Below, one piece after another: positions 1 through 8,619 of a DNA stretch of 42,348 nucleotides (positions are counted from its first letter, which is position 1; each line of letters starts with the position of its first letter). This stretch comes from Bacteroidetes bacterium HGW-Bacteroidetes-17 (lineage in GTDB: Bacteria > Bacteroidota > Bacteroidia > Bacteroidales > GCA-2711565). The notes beneath the pieces are model-generated. The model was not told the origin of the DNA. It searched no databases and saw only the letters and a list, made by a program, of their open reading frames with translations. A program made the translations under genes and the position numbers. The stretch spans positions 1 through 42,348 of the forward strand of contig PHDM01000012.1 of assembly GCA_002840985.1 (NCBI GenBank), in the 5' to 3' direction.

Positions 1-2
1 TT

Positions 3-248
3 ATTAAGAAAGATGTTGGTTTTTTGCTTGGACCGGTTTCTTTGCTAATTCCTGAAAATAACCAAATAAAAAGCAGTACAAATTGGAACAGGGACGTTGT
101 ATACTTCGACAAAGGCAGGCTTATTGCCAGAAGGATCAAGCAAATAAAATACAATGTTGTACTTGTGATGTGGTTTTTAATGAACATTCATTCAATAAAT
201 TATTTTTTCCCAAGTATTTTGTTTGATGTTGGTAATAAGAGGGCCTGA
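3..248 (+). CDS. Possible 3' end of a gene entering from the left edge
   Basis: An open frame runs from the first bases of the window to a TGA at 246-248 with no in-frame stop, so it could be the last 80 or so residues of a plus-strand gene that starts outside. The translation has mixed composition and a hydrophobic stretch near its end (NVVLVMWFLMN). It overlaps the 3' end of the convergent S41 protease by 49 bases. I do not recognise the family. It may be chance coding, and the left flank would decide. Confidence 0.3.
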   Translation: MKKDVGFLLGPVSLLIPENNQIKSSTNWNRDVVYFDKGRLIARRIKQIKYNVVLVMWFLMNIHSINYFFPSILFDVGNKRA

Positions 249-1888
249 TATTGGTTTTGGTTCATCAAAACTTCCAAAGCTTTATCTAAATCCAAATCAT
301 TATCAAGAGATGTCTCAACTTCTCCCGCGATATAGTAGTACCTTGAAACAATTTCCATTTTCAAAATTCTTTTAATTTCTTCCTGATACTTAATGTATTC
401 AGTCGACTTATTCTCTTTAATGGCAGTTTCAAGTGCAGCAAATTCATTTTTCACTTCCTCAAATGAATTTTCCTTTTCGGCTTGTTTTTTTAATACTTCA
501 AGGGTTCGCTCGTACTGCGTTTGGTAACTGAATTTTTCCTGTTTTAAAAAGGCCAAAAAATCCTGATAGTTTTCATCGCTTATTTTGAAATCTTTAGCCT
601 TGGCTATAGAGGGATGTTCACTTTTGAATTTTGTTGCGTAATCAAAAATCAAAAAGCGCCCATAAAGATTGGCTGTAAGCTGGCTGAAAGTACTGGGTGC
701 CACCTTGATATCAGGATCAATTCCGCCGCCATCATATACTTTTCTACCCGATTGGGTTTTATATTCTGAGATTAATGAATCGGGGATTTTAGCAAATTCA
801 TCATTTTCGTTTTTTAATGAATAATCAATGGACTGAATACATCTGCCACTTGGAATATAATATTTGGCAATGGTAACTTTTACCTGTGTATTATAACTTA
901 AAGGAATTATATTTTGGACCAAACCTTTACCATACGATCTTTGTCCGACAATAACGGCCCGATCAAGATCTTGCAAAGCACCTGCCACGATTTCTGAAGA
1001 AGAAGCCGACCCGTTATCAATTAATACGGCAAGTGGAATTTCCTTATCAATAGGCGAAAACCGTGTTTTATAAGTCATATTTGATTCTTCAATTTTTCCC
1101 TTAGTACTGAGCACTTCCTTATTCTGGTCGACAAATAAATTAACAATATCAATAGCTTCATTCATCAATCCACCGCCATTTCCCCGAAGATCAAGTACCA
1201 ATCCTTTCAGCTTGGTTTTACTTTTCAGGTCCAATAATGCATTTTTTACTTCCGTGGTAGCATTATGCGAAAATCCAACCAGTTTTATGTATCCAATATT
1301 GTTATCAAGTAATCCGTAATATGGAACATTTTCGATTTTGACGATTTCACGGTTAAATGTAAAATCCATTAATTCATCTACCCCAAATCTTTTTACGGTA
1401 ATCTTTGTAGAAGTTTTGGCCGGCCCTTTTATCATTTTACTAACTTCTGTGGAAGCCTTGTCCTTAATACTTATATCATCAATTTTTATAACCTGATCAC
1501 CAACTTGTAAACCTGAAACTTGTGCCGGGAATCCCTTGTAAATTTCTGAAATGATGGTTTTTCCATCTTGTTGATGGATCAACACACCAATGCCGCCATA
1601 GGTTCCGGTTGTGATCATTTCATATTCTTCAATTTCTGATTCAGGAATGAAAACCGTATAAGGATCAAGTTCCTGAAGCATGGCATCGATTCCGGCCTTC
1701 ATAAGTTTTTCTGGGAATATTTCATCAACATAGTTGATGTTCAGCTCTTTAATCAGGTTGGAATAAATATCCAAACTCTTCGCGATTTTGAAGTTATTTT
1801 GATTCTGGGCATTTAGGTGTAAGCTAAATGAAATAAGTAAAATTGCTATAAAAAGCGTATAGTATTTTTTAAGAAATTTTGTAGTCAT
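200..1888 (-). CDS. S41-family C-terminal processing peptidase (CtpA/Tsp type)
   Basis: A secreted or periplasmic serine protease that cleaves proteins near the C-terminus. Residues 1-27 are a Sec signal peptide (basic start, hydrophobic core, LNA end). A PDZ domain lies at about 90-165, and the S41 core follows at about 190-360. The Ser/Lys dyad is visible as Ser296 in the motif NGSASSSEIVAGAL and Lys321 in SYGKGLVQ, exactly 25 residues apart as in characterised Ctp proteases. The 562-residue length and C-terminal helical extension are normal for Bacteroidota carboxy-terminal proteases. It follows yidD by 13 bases and is probably co-transcribed with the hemD-rnpA-yidD run. The physiological substrate cannot be read from the sequence. 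Confidence 0.95.
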   Translation of the reverse strand: MTTKFLKKYYTLFIAILLISFSLHLNAQNQNNFKIAKSLDIYSNLIKELNINYVDEIFPEKLMKAGIDAMLQELDPYTVFIPESEIEEYEMITTGTYGGIGVLIHQQDGKTIISEIYKGFPAQVSGLQVGDQVIKIDDISIKDKASTEVSKMIKGPAKTSTKITVKRFGVDELMDFTFNREIVKIENVPYYGLLDNNIGYIKLVGFSHNATTEVKNALLDLKSKTKLKGLVLDLRGNGGGLMNEAIDIVNLFVDQNKEVLSTKGKIEESNMTYKTRFSPIDKEIPLAVLIDNGSASSSEIVAGALQDLDRAVIVGQRSYGKGLVQNIIPLSYNTQVKVTIAKYYIPSGRCIQSIDYSLKNENDEFAKIPDSLISEYKTQSGRKVYDGGGIDPDIKVAPSTFSQLTANLYGRFLIFDYATKFKSEHPSIAKAKDFKISDENYQDFLAFLKQEKFSYQTQYERTLEVLKKQAEKENSFEEVKNEFAALETAIKENKSTEYIKYQEEIKRILKMEIVSRYYYIAGEVETSLDNDLDLDKALEVLMNQNQYQALLLPTSNKILGKK

Positions 1889-1901
1889 AATCTGTTATTT
1901 A

Positions 1902-2123
1902 TTAAGGTACCGGATCGTAGCCATGCCCTCCCCAAGGGTGACATGACGAAAATCGCTTTATAGTTAGCCAGCCACCTTTAAATGGGCCGTGTTTTTTAAT
2001 TGCCTGTACTCCATATTCCGAGCAGCTGGGTGTATATCTGCATGAGGGTGCCAAATATGGAGAAATAGCACCCTGATAAAACTTAATCAATAAAATAAAT
2101 ATATTAGCTAATAATCTTTTCAT
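1902..2123 (-). CDS. yidD: Membrane protein insertion efficiency factor YidD
   Basis: This 73-residue protein carries the YidD signature: a hydrophobic amphipathic N-terminus, then [16 protein letters not shown] with its conserved cysteines, and a C-terminal [13 protein letters not shown]. YidD helps YidC-dependent insertion of inner-membrane proteins. The start codon lies inside the 3' end of rnpA (20-base overlap), the usual rnpA-yidD arrangement, so translation is probably coupled. Neither rpmH nor yidC is adjacent; hemD occupies the upstream place instead. Confidence 0.95.
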   Translation of the reverse strand: MKRLLANIFILLIKFYQGAISPYLAPSCRYTPSCSEYGVQAIKKHGPFKGGWLTIKRFSSCHPWGGHGYDPVP

Positions 2124-2493
2124 TCTCTTTTATTAAACGATCAAGAACTTGTATTATTTTTCCATCTAACTCCTGATAACCAAGTTTAACTTTTCCTGTG
2201 TAAATCAGTGCAAAATTAATTTGCAATTTCCTTTCAGTTAAATATAGATACAGAATAGATTTGTTTTTTCTGTAAACTTCTCGTAATAGACGTTTAATTT
2301 GGTTTCGGTGAACTGCTTTTTTGAAATTACGTTTGGGAACACTTATAAATATTCTTGCTGGACTTTCCACATCTTCCTTAATACAAATCCAAATAATTTT
2401 TAATGGATGAACAAAAAAAGATTGGCCATTTAAAAATAATTCATCAATGGATTTTTTATGACACAAGCGCTCATTCTTCCTAAAGGTTTGCAT
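2104..2493 (-). CDS. rnpA: Ribonuclease P protein component
   Basis: Protein subunit of RNase P, which supports the RNA subunit in 5' maturation of tRNAs. The 129-residue product has the family's RNR region around residues 55-75 ([20 protein letters not shown]), where basic residues contact the M1 RNA, preceded by the early FRKNERL segment. It overlaps yidD downstream and sits 64 bases after hemD. The rnpB RNA gene was not seen in this window. Confidence 0.95.
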   Translation of the reverse strand: MQTFRKNERLCHKKSIDELFLNGQSFFVHPLKIIWICIKEDVESPARIFISVPKRNFKKAVHRNQIKRLLREVYRKNKSILYLYLTERKLQINFALIYTGKVKLGYQELDGKIIQVLDRLIKENEKIIS

Positions 2494-2557
2494 TTATTCC
2501 GGTCTCAAAAAGATATAATTTGTAAAAAATCCGAAGTTACAAATTTAAAGTAAATCC

Positions 2558-3313
2558 TTACTTTTTCTTTTTGCTCTCATTAAGAATGTATTCCTCAATA
2601 GCCATGGTCATAGAAGGAGATGCTTTTGTTGGTGCAGCTAAATCAAGTCTTAAGCCTGCATTTATAATTGCGGTTGAGGTAGTTGGGCCAAAAGCTGCAA
2701 TTATTGCTCCATTCTGTTGATAATTGGGGAAGTTTTTGAATAGTGATGCGATTCCAGACGGACTGAAGAATATCAACATATCATATTTTTCAATCTCAAG
2801 TTTTGAAAGATTACTGGCAACTGTTTTGTAAATAACTGCTTTTGTATAATCTATCTCATTGCTATCAAGTAATTCTGACATACTGACTTTGTGGATATCT
2901 GAACAGGGAAGAAGGAATTTCTCACCTTTGTGTTTACGAATAATATCTATCAAATCAGCAAAATTTTGCTTGCCATGAAAAATTTTACGTTTCCGGTATT
3001 GAACATATTTCTGAAGATAAAAGGCTGTTGATTCTGAGATACAGAAATATTTCATGGTATCAGAAACTTCTATTCTTAACTCTTTCGCAATTCTGAAAAA
3101 ATGATCAACAGCACTTCGGCTTGTAAAAATAACAGCCGAATGATCTGCGATGTTAACTCTATCTTTACGGAAATCTTTGGCAGGGATCCCTTCAATTTTG
3201 ATAAATTTATAAAATTCAATATTGAGCTTATATTTCAATGCTAAATCTCCGTAAGGCGATTTCTCAAGATCAAGTGGCTTGGGTTGAGAAACAAGAATAT
3301 TCTTAATTTTCAA
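2558..3313 (-). CDS. hemD: Uroporphyrinogen-III synthase
   Basis: Closes hydroxymethylbilane to uroporphyrinogen III with inversion of ring D, in tetrapyrrole and heme synthesis. The 251-residue protein has two similar alpha/beta halves. Residues AVIFTSRSAVDHF mark the first half and MLIFFSPSGIASLF plus AAFGPTTSTAI the second, the segments that line the HemD cleft. The family is poorly conserved, but these motifs and the length fit. Its place between a DUF4271 protein and rnpA is common in Bacteroidota. No other heme gene is present in the window. Confidence 0.9.
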   Translation of the reverse strand: MKIKNILVSQPKPLDLEKSPYGDLALKYKLNIEFYKFIKIEGIPAKDFRKDRVNIADHSAVIFTSRSAVDHFFRIAKELRIEVSDTMKYFCISESTAFYLQKYVQYRKRKIFHGKQNFADLIDIIRKHKGEKFLLPCSDIHKVSMSELLDSNEIDYTKAVIYKTVASNLSKLEIEKYDMLIFFSPSGIASLFKNFPNYQQNGAIIAAFGPTTSTAIINAGLRLDLAAPTKASPSMTMAIEEYILNESKKKK

Positions 3314-3348
3314 TTTTCCAGCGTTTTAGTTTTAGTTTTTTGTCCTTA

Positions 3349-4191
3349 TCACTCGTAATAATTCAGTATTATTTTACTGATAATTACTACAGGTATTAAT
3401 TCCAGCGTGCAAAGATATAAAAATAAATGCAAAACCGAAAAAATTGATCTCGACAATCCTACCATGAACTGTCGAAATTGGCGTAAAAAAAGTCCAATAA
3501 AATAGATGCCAAGAGAGATGTATAATAATATATCTAGTTGGGTAAAAATAAATAAGGTGATGATGGGCAAAATTATTAAGCCAATTATCAAATTGAAAAT
3601 TAGGATGTTAACTAATAATTCATAGGAAGGCTTTTCGGTTTGAAATATATTGGCCGTAAATTGTATAAATAGTACTTTATATAGGAACAAACCTAAAAAT
3701 AGCAATGCTAATTCTAAATAAAAAATAATTCCGTTCTCAATAAGATTATCTGATCCAAGATAAAATACAATAAATGAGTAAAAAAGCAGGGGTACTGCAA
3801 TTAAGTAAATCAATGTTAAAATCAAAGTAATTTGTTTGCGAAAAGGGTTTCCTTCTCTTATGACAAGATTTGCCTGGCTCCTTGAAAACGTGGCATTAAA
3901 AAATTGTACCAGTTTTTTTCTATGTAGGAAATTAAGGATGGCAATCAGAATAAACCCTCCTAAAATAAGATAAGTTATCCACTCTGCTACCATGTTTTTG
4001 GAGTAATCTGTAGGGATATAAGTAATACTATCTCTCTCAGTTATAAATCGCCCTATGAATGATGTATTATCCGATTTTGAAAAAAGACCATCTGACATAA
4101 TGGTTGATGAATCAGTTTGTTGTGGCACTAAAATGTTCTGTAACAGCTCAGAATACCTAAATGGATTTTGAATAGTATCGGAGTTCATCAA
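3349..4191 (-). CDS. DUF4271-type integral membrane protein
   Basis: A 280-residue protein of unknown function, resembling the DUF4271 family restricted to Bacteroidota. The first 70 or so residues are hydrophilic. They are followed by about seven hydrophobic segments between residue 72 and the C-terminus, with basic loops such as HRKK and NPFRKQ between them. It is the first gene of the minus-strand run leading into hemD (35-base gap), with a good Bacteroidota promoter 35-63 bases upstream. The persistent pairing with hemD is suggestive, but no function should be assigned. Confidence 0.8.
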   Translation of the reverse strand: MMNSDTIQNPFRYSELLQNILVPQQTDSSTIMSDGLFSKSDNTSFIGRFITERDSITYIPTDYSKNMVAEWITYLILGGFILIAILNFLHRKKLVQFFNATFSRSQANLVIREGNPFRKQITLILTLIYLIAVPLLFYSFIVFYLGSDNLIENGIIFYLELALLFLGLFLYKVLFIQFTANIFQTEKPSYELLVNILIFNLIIGLIILPIITLFIFTQLDILLYISLGIYFIGLFLRQFRQFMVGLSRSIFSVLHLFLYLCTLELIPVVIISKIILNYYE

Positions 4192-4225
4192 CTTCAGTTA
4201 GTTTATTTATAAAAATTCTAAGCTT

Positions 4226-4254
4226 CAAAATTAATCATTAATTTACGATAACAA
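4226..4254 (-). promoter_or_regulatory. Promoter for the DUF4271-hemD-rnpA-yidD-ctp run
   Basis: On the minus strand TTG (4254-4252) is followed after 18 bases by TAATTTTG (4233-4226), which matches the Bacteroidota housekeeping pattern TTG-N17..23-TAnnTTTG. The start site would fall near 4220, leaving a leader of about 28 bases. Identified by eye only. Confidence 0.55.
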
Positions 4255-4269
4255 TGTATGTGATATCCT

Positions 4270-4277
4270 TATATTTG
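4270..4277 (+). promoter_or_regulatory. Candidate -7 element upstream of adenylate kinase
   Basis: TATATTTG matches TAnnTTTG about 58 bases before the adk start. No convincing TTG is found 17-23 bases upstream, so only the -7 half is supported. It would fire divergently from the DUF4271 promoter. Confidence 0.35.
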
Positions 4278-4335
4278 TTTTGGATAACAACATAAAGTTA
4301 CCATCATAAATTTTTTTAATCCTAACTTACCTAAT

Positions 4336-4899
4336 ATGTTTAATTTAATTCTTTTTGGACCTCCTGGTTCCGGTAAAGGAACTCAGTCAATAAAATTAGC
4401 TGAAAAATACATGTTAAAGCATGTCTCAACAGGCGATATTCTTCGCAGCGAAGTCAAAAACCAAACAGTACTTGGAATCAAGGCACAAGCAATCATGAAT
4501 ACCGGAGAATTGGTTCCCGATGAATTGCTCATAGAAATTTTACATGCCGTAATGGAAAATAATAAGAATGCAAAAGGATTTATTTTTGACGGTTTTCCAA
4601 GAACGATTGTTCAGGCAAAAGCACTTGACCAATTATTGGTTAAGATGCAAGTAAGCATTAACAATGTTATTTCACTTGAAGTTGAGGATGACGAAGTTGT
4701 AAATCGATTGCTTAAAAGAGCAGAAATTGAAGGAAGAAAAGATGATAATACCGAAACGATCAATAACCGTTTAACTGTTTACAAAAGCCAAACTTGTCCG
4801 TTACTTGAATATTATGATAAACAAAAAAAATTATACAGAATTGATGGAATTGGAACTATAGATTCGATTTTTAAAAGTATTTGCTCGAAACTTGATTAA
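4336..4899 (+). CDS. adk: Adenylate kinase, short form
   Basis: Interconverts ATP + AMP and 2 ADP in the cytoplasm. The P-loop GPPGSGKGT is at residues 8-16, the AMP-binding segment STGDILRSEV follows at about 33-42, and FDGFPRT is at about 84-90. The LID region is short (LLKRAEIEGRKDDN) and has no zinc cysteines, giving 187 residues, the usual size in Bacteroidota against about 215 for long-LID enzymes. The conserved late motif is also present as ETINNRL. The stop overlaps the end of the convergent sirtuin gene by four bases. The gene stands alone, facing minus-strand neighbours on both sides. Confidence 0.95.
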   Translation: MFNLILFGPPGSGKGTQSIKLAEKYMLKHVSTGDILRSEVKNQTVLGIKAQAIMNTGELVPDELLIEILHAVMENNKNAKGFIFDGFPRTIVQAKALDQLLVKMQVSINNVISLEVEDDEVVNRLLKRAEIEGRKDDNTETINNRLTVYKSQTCPLLEYYDKQKKLYRIDGIGTIDSIFKSICSKLD

Positions 4900-5645
4900 T
4901 CCAAATAAAGAAATTCACCTATTTTTGACATTATATCGGAAGCTTTGCCCTTTAAAAAAATATCAGTAATCGTATGGGTAAAATGTGATTCCTGGATATT
5001 GATTTCAATAATGAGTGCCCCATTTTCCTTAGCTTTTACAGGGATGTCGGCAGCGGGTAATACTTCAGCGTTGGTGCCTATGATGATAAGTACATCAGCT
5101 TTTAAGGATTCTTCTTTGGACCGTTTTAGCGCAAAGGCCGGAATTTTTTCATTAAAGAATACAATATCAGGTTTAAGAATCCCCTTACAAATATAACAGG
5201 TAGGCGGCAGGAAATTCAAATCCACAAAATTCAATTCATATTCTGTAGAACACTCTATGCAAGAAAGGGTTCGGCTGGTACCATGAATTTCATAAACATA
5301 TTTTGAACCTGCTTTTTGATGGAGATTATCGATGTTTTGGGTGATAATCGATTCCAAAAAGCCCCTCTTTTCCATTTTTGCGAGCATTATATGTGCCATA
5401 TTTGGCTCTGCCGCATTAAACATATCGTAGAATACACTTTTTATCTTCTCCCATGACTGCTTTGGCTTTTTGTGGAAATATTCTATTTCAACAAAAATTG
5501 GATCGTGTTTGTTCCACAATCCATTTTCGCCTCTAAAAGGTGGAATCCCGCTTTCTACAGAAATTCCCGCTCCTGTAAATGCAACTGCATATTTGGCCTT
5601 TCGAATTATTTCGGCAGCTTCATTTATTTTTTCTAATTCAAGCAT
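4896..5645 (-). CDS. cobB: NAD-dependent protein deacylase, sirtuin (CobB/SIR2 family)
   Basis: Removes acyl groups from protein lysines using NAD. GAGIS is at residues 25-29, followed by SGIPPFRG, where most sirtuins have PDFRG. TQNIDNLH is at 102-109 with catalytic His121 in HGT. Two zinc cysteine pairs are visible, CIEC (129/132) and CYIC (150/153). The late Rossmann motif reads IGTNAEVLPAA rather than the usual GTS. The length of 249 is standard. It lies 70 bases beyond the start of the GNAT-fused acyl-CoA ligase gene's 3' end and in the same block as acs. This supports, but does not prove, a role in reversing acetylation of acetyl-CoA synthetase. Confidence 0.92.
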   Translation of the reverse strand: MLELEKINEAAEIIRKAKYAVAFTGAGISVESGIPPFRGENGLWNKHDPIFVEIEYFHKKPKQSWEKIKSVFYDMFNAAEPNMAHIMLAKMEKRGFLESIITQNIDNLHQKAGSKYVYEIHGTSRTLSCIECSTEYELNFVDLNFLPPTCYICKGILKPDIVFFNEKIPAFALKRSKEESLKADVLIIIGTNAEVLPAADIPVKAKENGALIIEINIQESHFTHTITDIFLKGKASDIMSKIGEFLYLD

Positions 5646-5715
5646 ATTCTAGTCAGTGCCATAATAGGTTCAAAGGTTAGTGCCTGTTTTGTCCGGTAGT
5701 TTTAGAAATGTGCTT

Positions 5716-8400
5716 TTAAATTAAATCTCTTGAAACGTCAACTGTTGAATCAGCATTAAATTTTATCTTGAATTTCATTTTTCTGAATACAGAAATCATG
5801 GCTTGATTATCTTTTGTTGTTTGTGCCAAAAACTGTTTAAGTCCCCAGTTTTTAGCTATTTCAAGACAATATTCGGTTAGCATAACACCCAATTCTTTGC
5901 GTTGCCATTTATCGGTAATCAAAATTGCATATTCTGCCGATTCATGATCGGGATCGGCTATTAAACGTCCAACGCCAATGAGCTGTCGCTTCCCTTCATG
6001 CATAATTTCAACAACAATCGCAATTTCTCTGGCATAATCAATGAAGCAGAATTGTGTTGCGATTTCATGAGAATCGTAGTGGAAGTTATACCTGAATCTT
6101 GAATAAATAGCTTCTTTTGAACAACCGTCTAAAAGTTCTAACCACAGAGGTTCATCTTCAGGTTTGATTGGCCGAAGTATAATTTGGGTCCCATCTTTCA
6201 ATTTGTGGGAAGATACATATTTTTCAGGATAAGGATGCAATACAAGATGGGAATATTTGGGAATCGTTTTATCAATTAAATTTTTATCAATAACGACCCG
6301 GGCATCTAATGCAATCACATCATTCTCCGAAACCAGTAACGGGTTGATGGTTAATTCTTCAATTTCCGGATAGTCGGCACCGATGTATGAAAGCCTGATC
6401 ATGGTTTCAATGAGTTTGTCTATGTCCTTAGGTTTTGAACCCTTATATCCTTTCAATAAGGGATAAATTATTAGATTTTCTAAGTGTAAGCGAGCCAATC
6501 GTTCATTTAAGGGGGGAAACCCCAAAGAGATGTCTTTGTATAATTCAGAACCAACGCCACCCATTCCTACTTTTATTACAGTTCCAAAAACTTGATCTTT
6601 TTTTAGCCCCAGTATCATTTCAATGCCACCTTTCGAGTTTTGCATGGCTTGTACTGTCACTCCTTCGATTATTGCTTCTGGATTATAATCAGCAATGTTG
6701 CGCATAATTGTGCGAAACGAAATTTTCACATCTTTTTCACTTCCAATATTAAGAATTACTCCACCTGCTTTTTCTTTGTGTTCGATGTCAACTGATAAAA
6801 CTTTCATTGCAATTGGATATCCAATTTTTTCGGCATTTAAAATTGCTTCTCTTTCATTTAAAGCAATTAGAGGGCTTGCAGTTTTTATTCCATAGGTTTC
6901 CAGAAAATTCTTTGAATCACTTTCAGTTAAAATATTTCCTTTTGAAAGCATTTGAAGATTGAATTCTTCACGTAGTTTTTTACGATCATAAGTGAAGTGA
7001 ACGGGAATATCTTTAGGTGTTTCGAATAATGCACTTAAATTGCGAGAGTATCTTACCATCGTCATAAACGCTTCAATGGCATGTTCCGGTGATTCAAAAG
7101 TGGCGATACCCGCTTTATTAAAAATGGCGATGCCTTCCTTTATGCTTTTTCCACCCATCCATGCTGCCATGATCGGTTTTGAATGCTGCTCGGCAATCTT
7201 TACAATTTGTTCGGCTGTTTCGGTAGGTTGCGTCATCCCTTGTGGGGTGAGGATTACCAATACTGCATCAACATTGGGGTCATCCAGCACTATATGTGTA
7301 GCCTGAGAGAATCGGGTCGCATCAGCATCTCCAATTACATCAACAGGATTCCCATGTGTCCAAAATGGGGGTAAGAGAACATTTAATTTTTGAATTGTTT
7401 CGTCAGATAATTGTGCTAAGGATCCTCTTTTGCTAATTAAATTGTCTGTTGCCATTACCCCTGGGCCTCCAGCATTGGTAACAATGGCTAAATTTGCTCC
7501 TTTTGGGATGTGTTTTCTTCCGACTAAATCAGTGAAATTGAAAATATTGCCAATGTTATAAACCCGCGCCATACCTGCTCTGCGAAAAACAGCATCATAA
7601 ACCGCATCTTCTGCTGCTGCAGCTCCGGTGTGAGAAAATGCTGCTTGTGCCGATTCGGGGTATCTTCCGGCTTTATATACTATGATGGGCTTTTTCCTTG
7701 CAAATGCACGGGCTGCAGTCATAAATTTACGTACGTTCTTTATTGATTCTACATAAAGAACAATGGTTTTGGTGTTTGCATCCTGACCAAAGAAATCAAT
7801 TAATTCACCGAAACTTAAATCCATGGCATTTCCAATGGAAACGAAGTATGAAAATCCAATATTTTCGGTATGTGCCCAATCAAGTAACGCGGCTCCCAAG
7901 GCTCCCGATTGTGAAATAAACGCTACGTGACCTTTTTTGGGCATGTTGCGTGCAAAACTCAAATTCATGTTCAGCCCGGGTACAATAATGCCCATACAGT
8001 TCGGACCGATCACCCTCATTTCTGGATATTTACTAACAATGGTTCTAATTTCGTCCTGTAGCAGTTTCCCTTTTTCTCCTATCTCTTCAAATCCGGCAGT
8101 CATGATAATGATACCATTGATCCCTGCTTCCCCACATTCTTCAACGAGCTGGGCAACCATTTTGGAACCGGTTGTTATTACAGCTATATCTGGTATTTTG
8201 GGTAAGCTCTTAACGTTCGGATAACATGGGATTCCCATCACGGCTTCATATTTCGGATTTACCGGATAAACGACACCACCAAAGCCGCCACTGACCAAAT
8301 TACTTAAAGTTGTGCCGCCAACACTTCTGGGATCGGATGAAATACCGACAATGGCTATCCTTTTAGGTTTGAATATATTGTATAATCTTTGTATGCTCAT
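5716..8400 (-). CDS. ADP-forming acetate/acyl-CoA ligase fused to a GNAT acetyltransferase (Pat-like)
   Basis: An 894-residue fusion. In order: CoA-binding domain (about 1-135), succinyl-CoA-ligase-like domains (about 150-460), ATP-grasp domain (about 480-710) and a C-terminal GNAT domain (about 725-894). The phosphohistidine motif AAFSHTGA is intact with His257, so acyl-CoA + ADP + Pi to acid + CoA + ATP chemistry is plausible. Salmonella Pat, with the same architecture, is reported to lack this histidine. The GNAT motif A reads QRKELG (833-838), with Glu where the first glycine of QxxGxG/A is expected. The protein may therefore be mainly a ligase, mainly a lysine acetyltransferase regulated by its ligase part, or both. 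An 18-bp palindrome lies 22-39 bases upstream of the start. Confidence 0.9.
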   Translation of the reverse strand: MSIQRLYNIFKPKRIAIVGISSDPRSVGGTTLSNLVSGGFGGVVYPVNPKYEAVMGIPCYPNVKSLPKIPDIAVITTGSKMVAQLVEECGEAGINGIIIMTAGFEEIGEKGKLLQDEIRTIVSKYPEMRVIGPNCMGIIVPGLNMNLSFARNMPKKGHVAFISQSGALGAALLDWAHTENIGFSYFVSIGNAMDLSFGELIDFFGQDANTKTIVLYVESIKNVRKFMTAARAFARKKPIIVYKAGRYPESAQAAFSHTGAAAAEDAVYDAVFRRAGMARVYNIGNIFNFTDLVGRKHIPKGANLAIVTNAGGPGVMATDNLISKRGSLAQLSDETIQKLNVLLPPFWTHGNPVDVIGDADATRFSQATHIVLDDPNVDAVLVILTPQGMTQPTETAEQIVKIAEQHSKPIMAAWMGGKSIKEGIAIFNKAGIATFESPEHAIEAFMTMVRYSRNLSALFETPKDIPVHFTYDRKKLREEFNLQMLSKGNILTESDSKNFLETYGIKTASPLIALNEREAILNAEKIGYPIAMKVLSVDIEHKEKAGGVILNIGSEKDVKISFRTIMRNIADYNPEAIIEGVTVQAMQNSKGGIEMILGLKKDQVFGTVIKVGMGGVGSELYKDISLGFPPLNERLARLHLENLIIYPLLKGYKGSKPKDIDKLIETMIRLSYIGADYPEIEELTINPLLVSENDVIALDARVVIDKNLIDKTIPKYSHLVLHPYPEKYVSSHKLKDGTQIILRPIKPEDEPLWLELLDGCSKEAIYSRFRYNFHYDSHEIATQFCFIDYAREIAIVVEIMHEGKRQLIGVGRLIADPDHESAEYAILITDKWQRKELGVMLTEYCLEIAKNWGLKQFLAQTTKDNQAMISVFRKMKFKIKFNADSTVDVSRDLI

Positions 8401-8421
8401 AGCTCCTCAATTAGGTGATTG

Positions 8422-8439
8422 TTGTTAAACGTTTAACAA
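8422..8439. promoter_or_regulatory. Perfect 18-bp palindrome, candidate operator for the ligase-GNAT gene
   Basis: TTGTTAAACGTTTAACAA is a perfect inverted repeat beginning 22 bases upstream of the start codon. Its outer edge overlaps a minus-strand TACTTTTG (8444-8437), a match to the Bacteroidota -7 element, so a bound protein would cover the promoter. The CG centre suits a LacI-type operator, and TGTTA-N6-TAACA also suits a Crp/Fnr-type dimer. A close relative lies upstream of acs at 12475-12492. Confidence 0.6.
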
Positions 8440-8534
8440 AAGTACGAAACTAATGTTTAAATTTTTCTCATGCCAAATCTAAATTTTGGAATATTAAGCT
8501 AAAAATATCCTTTCTAATTAATGTTGATAAATAT

Positions 8535-8566
8535 AAAAAACCCTGAATTCAGATCAGGGTTTTTTA
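8535..8566. terminator. Bidirectional intrinsic terminator after the OFA transporter
   Basis: The stem ACCCTGA (8540-8546) / TCAGGGT (8554-8560) has a seven-base loop and is flanked by A and T runs on opposite sides. It lies 54 bases beyond the minus-strand transporter stop and ahead of the ligase-GNAT gene, so it separates the two transcription units. Confidence 0.8.
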
Positions 8567-8619
8567 ATAAATTAGGTTAGGTTTATCAATAATTATTGAT
8601 AAGATTGGGTTTTAATAGG

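Noticed and set aside
7937..8224. 95-codon open frame opposite the ligase-GNAT gene
   Set aside because: It is a shadow of a conserved coding region, with no start signal or recognisable motif.
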